Shown: piece by piece, positions 35,757-44,109 of the stretch
Layout of the letters: each line of letters starts with the position of its first letter
How positions within the stretch are numbered: the first letter of the stretch is position 1
Assembly (NCBI GenBank): GCA_017518185.1
Contig: JAFWWB010000004.1
Location: forward strand, 124,001 to 188,000
Source: Lachnospiraceae bacterium
GTDB lineage: Bacteria; Bacillota; Clostridia; Lachnospirales; Lachnospiraceae
DNA length: 64,000 bases
Reading direction: 5' to 3'
The notes under the pieces: generated by a model
The model's database searches: none
What the model was told of the DNA's origin: nothing
What the model saw: only the letters and a program-made list of their open reading frames with translations
Position numbers and translations under genes: made by a program

Positions 35757-37787
35757 ATGAAAAGAACTGAGATGAAAAATATATTTCCGGCAGCGGTCGC
35801 TTTGGGGATCGCGGGGATCATCGGCTTTGGACTGATGCAGGATAAAAGTGTTCTTGCACAGGGTGAGAGCGGGCAGGCTGAAAATGCAGTGTCTTACGAA
35901 AACGGCTGGGAAGCGGCGGATGCGGATAAGGAATATGTATACTGCGTTGGTTCCGTCAGCAAGATCTATTCCACGGCTGCCGTGATGAAGCTTTCGGACG
36001 AAGGAAAGGTGAGACTGGACGATCCCGTTACGGTTTATATCCCTGAGTTTAAAATGGAGGATCCCCGTTATAAGGACATCACCGTCCGTATGCTGATGGA
36101 TCACACTTCGGGATTAATGGGAAGCTTCCGCCCGGGTATGCTTCTCTATGATGATGTGGACAGTTATCATCTGGACCATATCCTTGAGAGCCTCTCGGAG
36201 CAGAGGCTGAAAGCCGATCCCGGAACATATGCCGCCTATTGCAACGACGGCTTCGATCTTTTGGGCATCATCACCGAGCGTGTCAGCGGGAAGAGCTTTA
36301 CCGAATATGTGAAAGAGGATCTTGCCAAAGCCACGGGCGGTACCGCCACAGGAACGGGATACAGCTATGCGGGATTCGAAGATCCCGCCCCGGCTTATAC
36401 ACCGAAATACAACAGATATGATTACGGCGCTGCCATGTCCCTGGGAGCGGGCGGCGTTTATGCTACGGCTTCCGATACTGCAAAGTTCGGAGCCACATTC
36501 TTTAAGGGGAACGATGCGCTGCTTTCAGAGGAAGCAAAAGACGCCATGGCCATGATATGGAATGATGCGGATGACTATCTGGACGGCAACGGACTGGGCT
36601 GGGATTCAGTAGGTGAAGAAAAATACGATGCGGCCGGCATACAGGTCGTCGGAAAAGGCGGCGATGACGGCCTGAACCATGCTTATCTCCTGGTGGCACC
36701 GGAGGAGGGTATAAGTATCTCCGTGCTTTCAAACGGAGGCAGCAGCGCCCTGAACGGTCTGGTATCACAGGCGATACTGGATGCCTGTCTTGAAGAAAGG
36801 GGGATCACGGCAGCTGAGCCCGGGGCAGAGCAGCCGGAGATCGTGACGGAGATACCCGCTTCTTATGATGACTATGCCGGAAATTATCTTGCAGCAGGCG
36901 AAAGAGGCGAAACAGTGGATGTGGTATCCTTTCCGGAACACAGATATATGCATGTGGAATCTGTCGGTCCCTATAAAACGGTATGTACTGATTATGCCCT
37001 GACGGAGGACGGAAGCTTTGCATCACTGGCCTATGAGGTGGAGGACAGCGGTATCGATGATATGAAGCTGTCGGTGAACCCGCAGATGATCCGATTTAAG
37101 ACAGCAGAGGACGGAAGCATACTCATAGCGGCTGAAACGGATAATATCTATCCGGGTATAGGCAGCTATGTACAGAAGAGCTATGTGGGAGAAAAAATGG
37201 AGGATGCTCCCGTGGATGAAGAGGTTCTGGCAAAATGGCAGATGCTCGCAGATGCGGAGTACTGCCTGTCAAACGACCTCTGGTCCTCATCTTCTTATGA
37301 TACAGCCATATGCGATACGGTGCTGCCGGAGCGTTTTCCCGGATATGTGTTCATCGTAAACGGTATGGGGACCAGGCTCCTTAAGATCGAAAACGAAAGC
37401 AGGGCCGTGGCTTTTCAGACCATCCCGTCCAGCAGCAGCCGCGATCTGATCGATGTGACGATACTTACCGGGGGAGGGCTTACTATCAGGACAAGTGATG
37501 ACTGTGAGTATATATCGGATGTGAACCTGCCGGAGTTTGATCTGCAGACAAAGGAGGTAGCCTTAAAGACCGGCTGTGGCGTATGGTACCGTATAGGGAG
37601 TGCCGCAGCAGGCACGGAACCGGTGATCACAGACAGGCCTGAGAACAGTGCCGTATATGTCTATAACAAATTCGGGGAGGTGGTCTATTCCACCCATGTG
37701 GAGGATATGACGGATGTGCTGCCGATGCCCGAAGACGGGAAGGTACTTTTTCTCGGCGAGGACGGAGGAAGGATAACACTTAAGTAG
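35757..37787 (+). CDS. Exported serine hydrolase of the beta-lactamase/class C fold
   Basis: 676 residues from ATG 35757, 6 bases after AAAGGAG (a GTG at 35730 lacks a site). It carries an N-terminal signal or anchor helix (NIFPAAVALGIAGIIGFGLM). The penicillin-binding/beta-lactamase fold has the S-x-x-K motif SVSK at 66-69, MLMDHTSGLMGS, a Y-x-N motif YCN near 160 and GKGGDDG as the third motif. About 300 C-terminal residues form beta-rich domains. It may be a D-alanyl-peptide hydrolase or esterase acting on the wall; true beta-lactamase activity is not implied. Location directly behind the two-component/ABC unit suggests joint induction by envelope stress. Confidence 0.85.
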   Translation: MKRTEMKNIFPAAVALGIAGIIGFGLMQDKSVLAQGESGQAENAVSYENGWEAADADKEYVYCVGSVSKIYSTAAVMKLSDEGKVRLDDPVTVYIPEFKMEDPRYKDITVRMLMDHTSGLMGSFRPGMLLYDDVDSYHLDHILESLSEQRLKADPGTYAAYCNDGFDLLGIITERVSGKSFTEYVKEDLAKATGGTATGTGYSYAGFEDPAPAYTPKYNRYDYGAAMSLGAGGVYATASDTAKFGATFFKGNDALLSEEAKDAMAMIWNDADDYLDGNGLGWDSVGEEKYDAAGIQVVGKGGDDGLNHAYLLVAPEEGISISVLSNGGSSALNGLVSQAILDACLEERGITAAEPGAEQPEIVTEIPASYDDYAGNYLAAGERGETVDVVSFPEHRYMHVESVGPYKTVCTDYALTEDGSFASLAYEVEDSGIDDMKLSVNPQMIRFKTAEDGSILIAAETDNIYPGIGSYVQKSYVGEKMEDAPVDEEVLAKWQMLADAEYCLSNDLWSSSSYDTAICDTVLPERFPGYVFIVNGMGTRLLKIENESRAVAFQTIPSSSSRDLIDVTILTGGGLTIRTSDDCEYISDVNLPEFDLQTKEVALKTGCGVWYRIGSAAAGTEPVITDRPENSAVYVYNKFGEVVYSTHVEDMTDVLPMPEDGKVLFLGEDGGRITLK

Positions 37788-37794
37788 ATCACGG

Positions 37795-37820
37795 GGACAG
37801 GGGTCATGCCCTGTCCTTTT
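37795..37820 (+). terminator. Intrinsic terminator after the serine hydrolase gene
   Basis: A perfect 8-base stem GGACAGGG/CCCTGTCC with a 6-base loop is followed directly by TTTT. It closes the ABC/serine hydrolase operon. Confidence 0.75.
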
Positions 37821-37823
37821 AAG

Positions 37824-37852
37824 TTGCGGGAAAGGAGCGGGAATGATATAAT
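37824..37852 (+). promoter_or_regulatory. Promoter after the terminator
   Basis: TTGCGG (37824-37829) and a perfect TATAAT (37847-37852) are 17 bases apart and 28 bases upstream of the next start. It should drive the small hypothetical gene and DUF2804. Confidence 0.6.
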
Positions 37853-37880
37853 ACCGTGCAGGTCAGAGGGACGGAAAGCT

Positions 37881-38258
37881 ATGATAATACTTGATGCAAG
37901 AAGAATGAAGGCATATGAATACCTTGGGGAGCTGGGGAAGATCGCCGGTAAGGATGAGGATTTCCTGGATGAGCTCTGGGGAGAGTTCCTCATGAATGAA
38001 GAGCTGATGTTTGCCTTCATGCATTATCTGGATGAGCACAGCCTGTCCGATAACATCAAATGCGAGGGCTACGGTCTGACGGATCTGTATTTTTATAATA
38101 TGCGGCGTTTTGAGATGAAGCAGGACATAGGAAAGAATTACGCCGACTGCGACAAGGAAGCGCTGGTGCTGGATACCTTTCTGCTGATGGCAAGAATGAT
38201 CAAAGCGCCGGAGGATTATGTGAGAAGGCTGGAGAGCGGGCCCGGGATGGACAGATAA
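37881..38258 (+). CDS. Small hypothetical protein, all-helical
   Basis: 125 residues from ATG 37881, which GGAAAG precedes; a longer frame from 37806 would run through the terminator and promoter and is rejected. The protein is acidic and looks helical (FLDELWGEFLMNEELMFAFM, DLYFYNMRRFEMKQDIGKNY), with no signal peptide or membrane helix. I do not recognise the family. DUF2804 follows 31 bases later. Confidence 0.7.
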   Translation: MIILDARRMKAYEYLGELGKIAGKDEDFLDELWGEFLMNEELMFAFMHYLDEHSLSDNIKCEGYGLTDLYFYNMRRFEMKQDIGKNYADCDKEALVLDTFLLMARMIKAPEDYVRRLESGPGMDR

Positions 38259-38289
38259 AGTACTTTTCTTTATAAATCGGAGGAGAAAG

Positions 38290-39309
38290 ATGAGAAATCA
38301 CGAAGTTACAAAAGAGCATAAGCTTCTGGATGAGAACGGACAGCTCATAGAGCCGGGCTGGTCCAGAAGGTTGATACAGGAATATAACCGGGAGATGATA
38401 AAGGCCCCGAAGTGGCGGATAAAGGAATGGGATTATTATCTGGTCACGGGGAAGGATTTTGCCGCAGCCTTTACCATTTCTGATGACGGATATATAGGGC
38501 TTCAGTCGGTATCCCTGCTGGAGCTGGGAGATGAGCCCTGGGAGCATACGGAGACCATACTGAATGCGCTTCCCCTTGGAAGGATTGGCCTGCCCTGTAC
38601 TTCCTCGGACTGTGTCACTAAGTACAGTGACAGGCGGCTTAAGCTGAGATTTGATGCAAGGAAGGGAAAGAGGCGTATACGCTGCAGGTTCGAAGATTTC
38701 TGCGACGGGAAACCCTTTGAATGCGATATCGTATTGCGCCAGCCCGAAATGGATTCCATGGTCATCGCAACACCCTGGGATACGAAGCATGCCTTCTATT
38801 ATAACCAGAAGATCAACGCCATGCGGGCTGAAGGCGAGATAAGCTATAACGGAAAGATCTACCGTTTTGATCCGGCCACGGATTTCGGAACCCTTGACTG
38901 GGGCCGGGGAGTCTGGACCTACGATAACTGCTGGCTCTGGGGCACCGGCAACGCGGACATAGACGGCCATGCCTTCGGCTTTAATCTGGGATACGGCTTC
39001 GGAAATACCTCCGCCGCAACGGAGAACATCATAATCTATGACGGGAAGGCCCACAAGCTGGATGACGTGACCTTCAACATACCGGATGACCTTATGGAAA
39101 AGTGGACCATAACTTCCTCCGACGGCAGGTTCGAGGCGGAGCTTGTGCCGGTGCTGGACAGGGCTGCCTGTATAGATTTCAAGCTGCTGATATCCGACCA
39201 GCATCATGTCTTCGGAAGGCTTACGGGTAAAGCCGTGCTGGACGACGGAACGGTTATCGAAATGAAGGATATCATGTGCGCCGTTGAGAAGGTGCATAAC
39301 AGGTATTAA
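38290..39309 (+). CDS. DUF2804 family protein
   Basis: 339 residues. The sequence matches the DUF2804 pattern: a short N-terminal helix region, then a beta-rich body with WDYYLVTGKDFAAAFTISDD, TDFGTLDWGRGVWTYD and NCWLWGTGNADIDGHAFGFN. The family resembles lipocalin or hydroxyneurosporene-synthase-like folds and has no settled function. No signal peptide is present. AGGAGG precedes the ATG. The YhfC-like protease gene follows after 15 bases. Confidence 0.85.
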   Translation: MRNHEVTKEHKLLDENGQLIEPGWSRRLIQEYNREMIKAPKWRIKEWDYYLVTGKDFAAAFTISDDGYIGLQSVSLLELGDEPWEHTETILNALPLGRIGLPCTSSDCVTKYSDRRLKLRFDARKGKRRIRCRFEDFCDGKPFECDIVLRQPEMDSMVIATPWDTKHAFYYNQKINAMRAEGEISYNGKIYRFDPATDFGTLDWGRGVWTYDNCWLWGTGNADIDGHAFGFNLGYGFGNTSAATENIIIYDGKAHKLDDVTFNIPDDLMEKWTITSSDGRFEAELVPVLDRAACIDFKLLISDQHHVFGRLTGKAVLDDGTVIEMKDIMCAVEKVHNRY

Positions 39310-39324
39310 AGGAAGGAAGGGAAA

Positions 39325-40212
39325 ATGGATTTCGGACATGTAGGAAATACGCAGATGGGACTGCTGGCGGCAGGCGTGCTCTTGTGGCTGGTGGGCCCCC
39401 TGGTCCTTGCCATAGTGTGGAAGGTTAAGAAGAAGGAGCCGTTCCTGACCATATTCATAGGCGCGCTGACCTTCCTTATCTTCGCGCTCATACTTGAGAA
39501 GCCCATACAGAATGCGATAATACTTACGGATAATCCGGTGGCGCGGTATCTTAATGAGAATCCTGTGATGTGGGCTCTGGTGGTGGCGCTGTTCCCCGGA
39601 GTCTTTGAGGAAACGGGACGTCTGGTGGCCTACAAGACGGTGCTGAAGGACAAAAAGAACAGGGAGACTTCCATCTCCCACGGTATAGGCCACGGCGGTT
39701 TTGAGGCCATGCTGATGCTGGGGATCACCTATGTCAGCTACATTTCCTATGCTCTGCTGATAAACGGCGGAAATTTCCAGCTGATCATCGACCAGGCGGT
39801 GCAGCAGACACCTGACCAGGCGGAGCTCATAAATTCACAGGCTGCAGAGATCGCGCAGCTGATGACGGGTTTTTCCTTCGGGGATCTTGCCATAGACTGT
39901 GTGGAGAGAGTCTTCGCGATAATGTTCCATACTGGGGCATCCATCATGGTCTTTTATGCCTGCAGGGATAAGAAGAGATTCTGGCTGTATCCCCTTGCGG
40001 TAGTGCTCCATACGCTCATGGACGGAGTCCTGGCCCTGAATATCGTCAAAGTCATAAGCCTTTCGGACTGGACGCTGGAGGCGATCGTGGCGGTATACGG
40101 AAGCCTGGTGTTCTTCGGTGCGTACTTTATGCTGTATAAGAAAGATGATCCTGTGCCGGAGGCCGGGGACGATATGTCTGATACCGGTGAGACTGATAAA
40201 AATATGATTTGA
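39325..40212 (+). CDS. YhfC-family intramembrane protease-like protein
   Basis: 295 residues with seven or eight predicted membrane helices. The motif FPGVFEETGRLVAYK and, about 25 residues later, GIGHGGFEAMLML match the YhfC family, related to CPBP/glutamic-type intramembrane proteases, in which the EE and the histidine form the active centre. The tail is short and acidic. The substrate is unknown. The gene end carries the promoter for the DUF6465 gene. Confidence 0.85.
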   Translation: MDFGHVGNTQMGLLAAGVLLWLVGPLVLAIVWKVKKKEPFLTIFIGALTFLIFALILEKPIQNAIILTDNPVARYLNENPVMWALVVALFPGVFEETGRLVAYKTVLKDKKNRETSISHGIGHGGFEAMLMLGITYVSYISYALLINGGNFQLIIDQAVQQTPDQAELINSQAAEIAQLMTGFSFGDLAIDCVERVFAIMFHTGASIMVFYACRDKKRFWLYPLAVVLHTLMDGVLALNIVKVISLSDWTLEAIVAVYGSLVFFGAYFMLYKKDDPVPEAGDDMSDTGETDKNMI

Positions 40213-40237
40213 CAATTTGACGGAATGGACGTACAAT
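40209..40237 (+). promoter_or_regulatory. Strong promoter for the DUF6465 gene
   Basis: A perfect TTGACA (40209-40214) and TACAAT (40232-40237) are 17 bases apart and overlap the stop of the preceding gene. The start codon is at 40280, leaving a leader of about 36 bases. Confidence 0.75.
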
Positions 40238-40279
40238 AAAGTCTGGTGTTTTATCTTTATTGATCGGCAGGTGGTTATT

Positions 40280-40885
40280 ATGGCCAGTGAAAGTAAATCC
40301 AGGGGAATAATGAAGCCTCTTGCAGCGGCTTTTCTGACGACGGAACCGGAAGAGGACAGTACTATAGAAAAGAAGAGCGCTGTAAAAAAACCGGCGCCGA
40401 AGCCTGCGCCCAAGCCCGTTGAGATCAAGCCTGCGGAGCTGACGAAGGAAGAGACCAGGGCTCTGCTCAAGGAGCAGCTGGTGAGCCAGAATCCCCTGGA
40501 AGAGGAAAAGCCCGTGGCCGCAGCCAAAGTGAGCGCAAAGAAAGAGCCGGAAAAGAAGGCGGCCGCTAAGCCGGCTGAAAAGAAGGCGGCAGCAGCGCCC
40601 GTTAAGACAGAAGCAAAGAAGCCTGCCGTGAAGAAGACCGAAAAGAAGGAAGAGAAAATAGAGGAAAAAACGGCAGGGCCGGAGATCCTTGAGGAAGTGA
40701 CTATAGAGTTCAACAACCGCTCCGTCGATAAGCAGGAGCTGGTTGAGCGGGCCCTGAAGATCTGGACCAGCAAGCTGAAGAGAGGACGCTCGGAGCTCTG
40801 GAGCATGGAGCTTTATGTGAAGCCCCAGGAGCAGACGGTGTACTACGTATTCAATAAAAAGAGAAACGGAAGTTTTGAACTTTAA
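40280..40885 (+). CDS. DUF6465 family protein with Lys/Ala/Pro-rich tether
   Basis: 201 residues from ATG 40280; the longer frame from 40217 would begin inside the promoter. Residues of about 20-140 are a lysine/alanine/proline-rich low-complexity tether with KKPAPKPAPKP-like runs. The C-terminal ~65 residues (VTIEFNNRSVDKQELVERAL, ELYVKPQEQTVYYVFN) fit DUF6465, a small domain typical of Lachnospiraceae. The basic tether suggests nucleic acid or wall binding, which is unproven. A single-gene transcript: strong promoter before, terminator after. Confidence 0.8.
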   Translation: MASESKSRGIMKPLAAAFLTTEPEEDSTIEKKSAVKKPAPKPAPKPVEIKPAELTKEETRALLKEQLVSQNPLEEEKPVAAAKVSAKKEPEKKAAAKPAEKKAAAAPVKTEAKKPAVKKTEKKEEKIEEKTAGPEILEEVTIEFNNRSVDKQELVERALKIWTSKLKRGRSELWSMELYVKPQEQTVYYVFNKKRNGSFEL

Positions 40886-40886
40886 G

Positions 40887-40911
40887 AAAAAAGGGCTAAG
40901 GCCCTTTTTTT
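40887..40911 (+). terminator. Intrinsic terminator
   Basis: AAAAAAGGGC and GCCCTTTTTT pair as a 10-base stem around TAAG, with seven T in all. It starts 2 bases after the DUF6465 stop. This is the clearest terminator in the window. Confidence 0.92.
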
Positions 40912-40972
40912 GTTGTCCTTTCCGGCCGATAAAAGTATAAATGTCACTTTTACGCATCCAAAGGAGCCGTAT

Positions 40973-43951
40973 ATGAACATAAACCCGGTCAATATCGGAA
41001 ACGATCCCATTCAGAATCTCACGCATAAGGAAATCGAGCAGGTAAAGACTGCGGAGAAGAGAAGCCCGGCAGCGGCTTTTTCCTATGAACCCGGTGCCGG
41101 AAACGGTTTCGGCCTGCAGACAGAGGCGAAGGCCGCTCCGGAGGAGATGATGCTCCCCGGCAGCGAAGCGGATGCGAAGAACCGTAAGGATATGATGACC
41201 CTTATGGCACATACGGTAAGCCCCGAGGCTTTCGGCAGGATGCAGGAGGAGGGTTTTGATCCGGCGGAGCTGGATCCCGAAGATGCGGTGAACATTACGG
41301 ATCTGATCAAGGCTACCATGGCTAAGAGCGGCGTGGTTGTAGAGGGTTATAACGACGACCTGGGACGAGAAGAGCTGGAGGCCATTACCGGCAGCGCAGC
41401 CTATGCTCTTGAGATAGAGAGGGCCTTTAATGAAAGGGGAGTGCCCCTGAACGAAGAGAATGCGAAGGAAGCGGCTTCCGCCATGGAACGCATCACAGGC
41501 ATGGGAGAACTAACGGAGGGAGCGAAGGCCTATCTTATCGAGAATGATCTGACGCCATCCATCGCGGGATTATATAAGGCGGTTCACAGCGCCGCGGCTC
41601 CGAAGAGCGCAGCTGAAGGTTACATCAGTACCGGCGGATATGTGGGAAGAGTCGGGAAAGGCACGGACAGCGGTCTTGAAGAGCAGATAAGAGGCATGAT
41701 CGGGGATGCCGGTGAGGAAGCGGGACCCGAAAATATGGCTCTGGCAGAGCATATGCTTGAGGAGGGGCTGCCTCTTACGGAGGAAAGCTTCATTAAAATG
41801 AAGGCGCTTGAAGGCCTTGAGCTTCCTCTTAGCGCGGCTGAGGCAGCCGATGCAGCGGCAAGGGCCCTCAGTGATGGCATGCACGCGGATACTGCAGACC
41901 TTACCACCGATGAGAGCCTGCTGGAAAAAGCGGTGCGTATAGATAAAGAACTGGCGGAGATACCTGAAGAAGCCGTGGATGCGGTGCTGGAAAAGGATAT
42001 GCCCCTTACGATACGTAACCTTGCGGCAGAGGCCGGAAAGCTTCAGGTCGGAAATGCGGCGGAGCTGAAGCCTGCTGACAGGCAGGTAAGTCCGGCGACG
42101 GATAGCGGAAGACCCTCAGCCATCACTGCACGGAGGCAGCTGGAGGAGGTCAGGCTCTCCATGACCATACAGGTGAGCTACCGCATGCTCAAAAGCGGCG
42201 TGCAGGTGGAGACCATGGAACTGAACGTCCTGGTGGAGAGGCTTAAGATAGAAGAATCGCAGCAGCTCATGAGCCGTTACGGCACCGGGGATGCGGGTAT
42301 CGCGGAAAGCAGGGCGGAGCTATATGCGGAGAGCAGCAGGGCTTTTGCACAGCTTCCGGGTATGCCGGTATCCATCCTGGGAGAATTCCTTAAGGATGGA
42401 AAGGATTTCGGCGCGGATACGGTGCGGAACCTTCTGGACAGCGGACGCAGCAGGGCGCTGGCTTACGAAGCGGCCGGAGAGCGTTATGAGACCATGGCCA
42501 CCCAGGTCAGAAGCGACCTTGGTGACAGTATAAGCAAAGCTTTCGAAAGGGCAGAGACTCTGCTTTCGGAGCTTCATATCGAGGCGGGTGAGGAAAATCT
42601 CAGAGCCGCCAGGATCCTGGGCTATAACTCCATGGAGATCACCCAGGACAACATCAGCAGGGTGAGACGGGCAGCGGAGACCGTGGACGGCATCATAAGG
42701 AGGATGACGCCGTCGCAGACCCTGCAGATGGTAAGGGACGGGAAGAACCCTCTGGAAATGAGCATGGAAGAGTTGGATGAGTATCTTGACGAGGCTCAGC
42801 CTGAGGGTGAGAACTATGCGGACTTCCTGGTACGTATGGAGCAGAAGCATATGGTCACTCCCGAAGAAAGAGAGAGCTTTATAGGCATTTACCGTATGCT
42901 GCACCAGGTAGGCAAAAGAGACGGAGCGGCCATAGGCCGTGTTATGGAGAGTGGCGCAGAGCTTTCCTTTGAGAATCTGCTGACTGCGGTACGCAGCAGG
43001 CGGGACCAGGGCATGGATATCAGCGTGGATGACAGCCTTCAGGGCATGAAGGCCGTGACGCGGCAGGATATCGAGGAGCAGATAAGGACTGCAATGGCAA
43101 AGGATGCGGCTCAGGATCTGAGCGATGCGTCAAAGCTTCCCCTGACGTTTTATCAGGAGCTGGCGTCTCTCGGTCTTAAGACCGATGCGGACAGTCTTCT
43201 GGGGCTCAGGGACCTGAGAAAAGAAAGGGGCCGCGTCTTTGACCTTGCAAAAAGGGCGGCAGCCGGTGCAAGAGGCAGGGAGCATACAGCTTCCGACGGC
43301 CGCATAGTGAGCGGGGAAGAAGCGGAACACAGGGACAGCAGCATGTCTGTTACCGAAAGCGTGCTGGAAGCTGCCATGGAGGATGCGCTGGAGAGCTTTA
43401 CCTCTAAGGCGGATGCGGAAAGTGCCTATACGCATATGTCGGAGGTGGCGGAAAGGGTCATCAGTGAGAGCGTGGTCAGCGCCGACGGAAGCATCGATGT
43501 GCGGGCCTATACCTCGGCCATGAAGCAGATCGGCACTGCCAGAAGGATGGCGGAGGCCGAAAGCTATGAGCTGCCCATGACCATAGGCGGTCAGACCACT
43601 TCAGTAAGCGTCACCGTAAGGCGTGAGGGAAGCGAGCGCGGCAATGTGGAGATAAGCCTGGAGCATTACGAGTACGGCTCAATACGCGGAAGGTTTTCCG
43701 GCAGGCAGGAGATGCTTTCCGGCTATGTGCTCTGCAGCAGCAGATCGGGACGGGACGCGCTGGAAACCATGGAAGAAGACCTGCTCCGCCGTATGGAGGA
43801 GAACAATGTACCGGTAAGAGGCATAAATTTTGTGTATTCGGAACACCCTGCTCTTAATTTTCCGGCGCCGCAAGCCGATGAAAATAACAGCAGCTTCGAT
43901 ACGGCCACGCTTTACAGGGCCGCGAAGACATTTTTGGAAAGTTTTAGATAA
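40973..43951 (+). CDS. Large DUF6240-type protein, FliK-like C-terminus
   Basis: 992 residues from ATG 40973, 6 bases after AAGGAG. No signal peptide or membrane helix. The protein is Ala/Glu/Met-rich and mostly helical with repeated units of the form LTEEN/IxxM..., consistent with what I recall of the DUF6240 family in Lachnospiraceae. The last ~130 residues (MTIGGQTTSVSVTVRREGSE, GNVEISLEHYEYGSIRGRFS, then LxxMEEDLLRRMEENNVPV) are laid out like the flagellar hook-length control domain of FliK. Together with its position just before flagellin, a role in flagellar hook length or export is a reasonable inference, not a certainty. Confidence 0.7.
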   Translation: MNINPVNIGNDPIQNLTHKEIEQVKTAEKRSPAAAFSYEPGAGNGFGLQTEAKAAPEEMMLPGSEADAKNRKDMMTLMAHTVSPEAFGRMQEEGFDPAELDPEDAVNITDLIKATMAKSGVVVEGYNDDLGREELEAITGSAAYALEIERAFNERGVPLNEENAKEAASAMERITGMGELTEGAKAYLIENDLTPSIAGLYKAVHSAAAPKSAAEGYISTGGYVGRVGKGTDSGLEEQIRGMIGDAGEEAGPENMALAEHMLEEGLPLTEESFIKMKALEGLELPLSAAEAADAAARALSDGMHADTADLTTDESLLEKAVRIDKELAEIPEEAVDAVLEKDMPLTIRNLAAEAGKLQVGNAAELKPADRQVSPATDSGRPSAITARRQLEEVRLSMTIQVSYRMLKSGVQVETMELNVLVERLKIEESQQLMSRYGTGDAGIAESRAELYAESSRAFAQLPGMPVSILGEFLKDGKDFGADTVRNLLDSGRSRALAYEAAGERYETMATQVRSDLGDSISKAFERAETLLSELHIEAGEENLRAARILGYNSMEITQDNISRVRRAAETVDGIIRRMTPSQTLQMVRDGKNPLEMSMEELDEYLDEAQPEGENYADFLVRMEQKHMVTPEERESFIGIYRMLHQVGKRDGAAIGRVMESGAELSFENLLTAVRSRRDQGMDISVDDSLQGMKAVTRQDIEEQIRTAMAKDAAQDLSDASKLPLTFYQELASLGLKTDADSLLGLRDLRKERGRVFDLAKRAAAGARGREHTASDGRIVSGEEAEHRDSSMSVTESVLEAAMEDALESFTSKADAESAYTHMSEVAERVISESVVSADGSIDVRAYTSAMKQIGTARRMAEAESYELPMTIGGQTTSVSVTVRREGSERGNVEISLEHYEYGSIRGRFSGRQEMLSGYVLCSSRSGRDALETMEEDLLRRMEENNVPVRGINFVYSEHPALNFPAPQADENNSSFDTATLYRAAKTFLESFR

Positions 43952-44109
43952 AGTAACTATGCAGAACACCGCGAGGGTGAGCTTGCGAATCCCGAGTTTA
44001 GCGGCGATCTGTCCATCGGCAAAGCCGATTATGCATGGACAGATCGCGTGTCTATTCAGAATCGCAAGGCGGTTCTGAATAGAAGTTTAAGATAACGGGG
44101 TAAACGCTT
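43952..44109 (+). repeat. Flagellin leader with two strong inverted repeats
   Basis: A 13-base perfect inverted repeat (44004-44016 with 44035-44047, GCGATCTGTCCAT) encloses a smaller CGGC-AAA-GCCG. A second, 11-base perfect one lies at 44051-44061 and 44073-44083 (TCTATTCAGAA). No sigma-28 promoter of the TAAA-N15-GCCGATAA kind could be found. The segment reads as a structured leader or an inserted palindromic repeat. Confidence 0.8.

Noticed and set aside
38200-39693. 497-codon minus-strand frame
   Set aside because: Antisense to the DUF2804 gene and parts of its neighbours; no family resemblance, no ribosome binding site.
40925-40932. GCCGATAA as a sigma-28 promoter for the large flagellar-associated gene
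   Set aside because: The -10 half matches well, but no TAAA-like -35 lies about 15 bases upstream; that position is the T-run of the preceding terminator.
44024-44031. GCCGATTA before flagellin as a sigma-28 box
   Set aside because: No suitable -35 at 14-16 bases, and the sequence is part of a hairpin arm.
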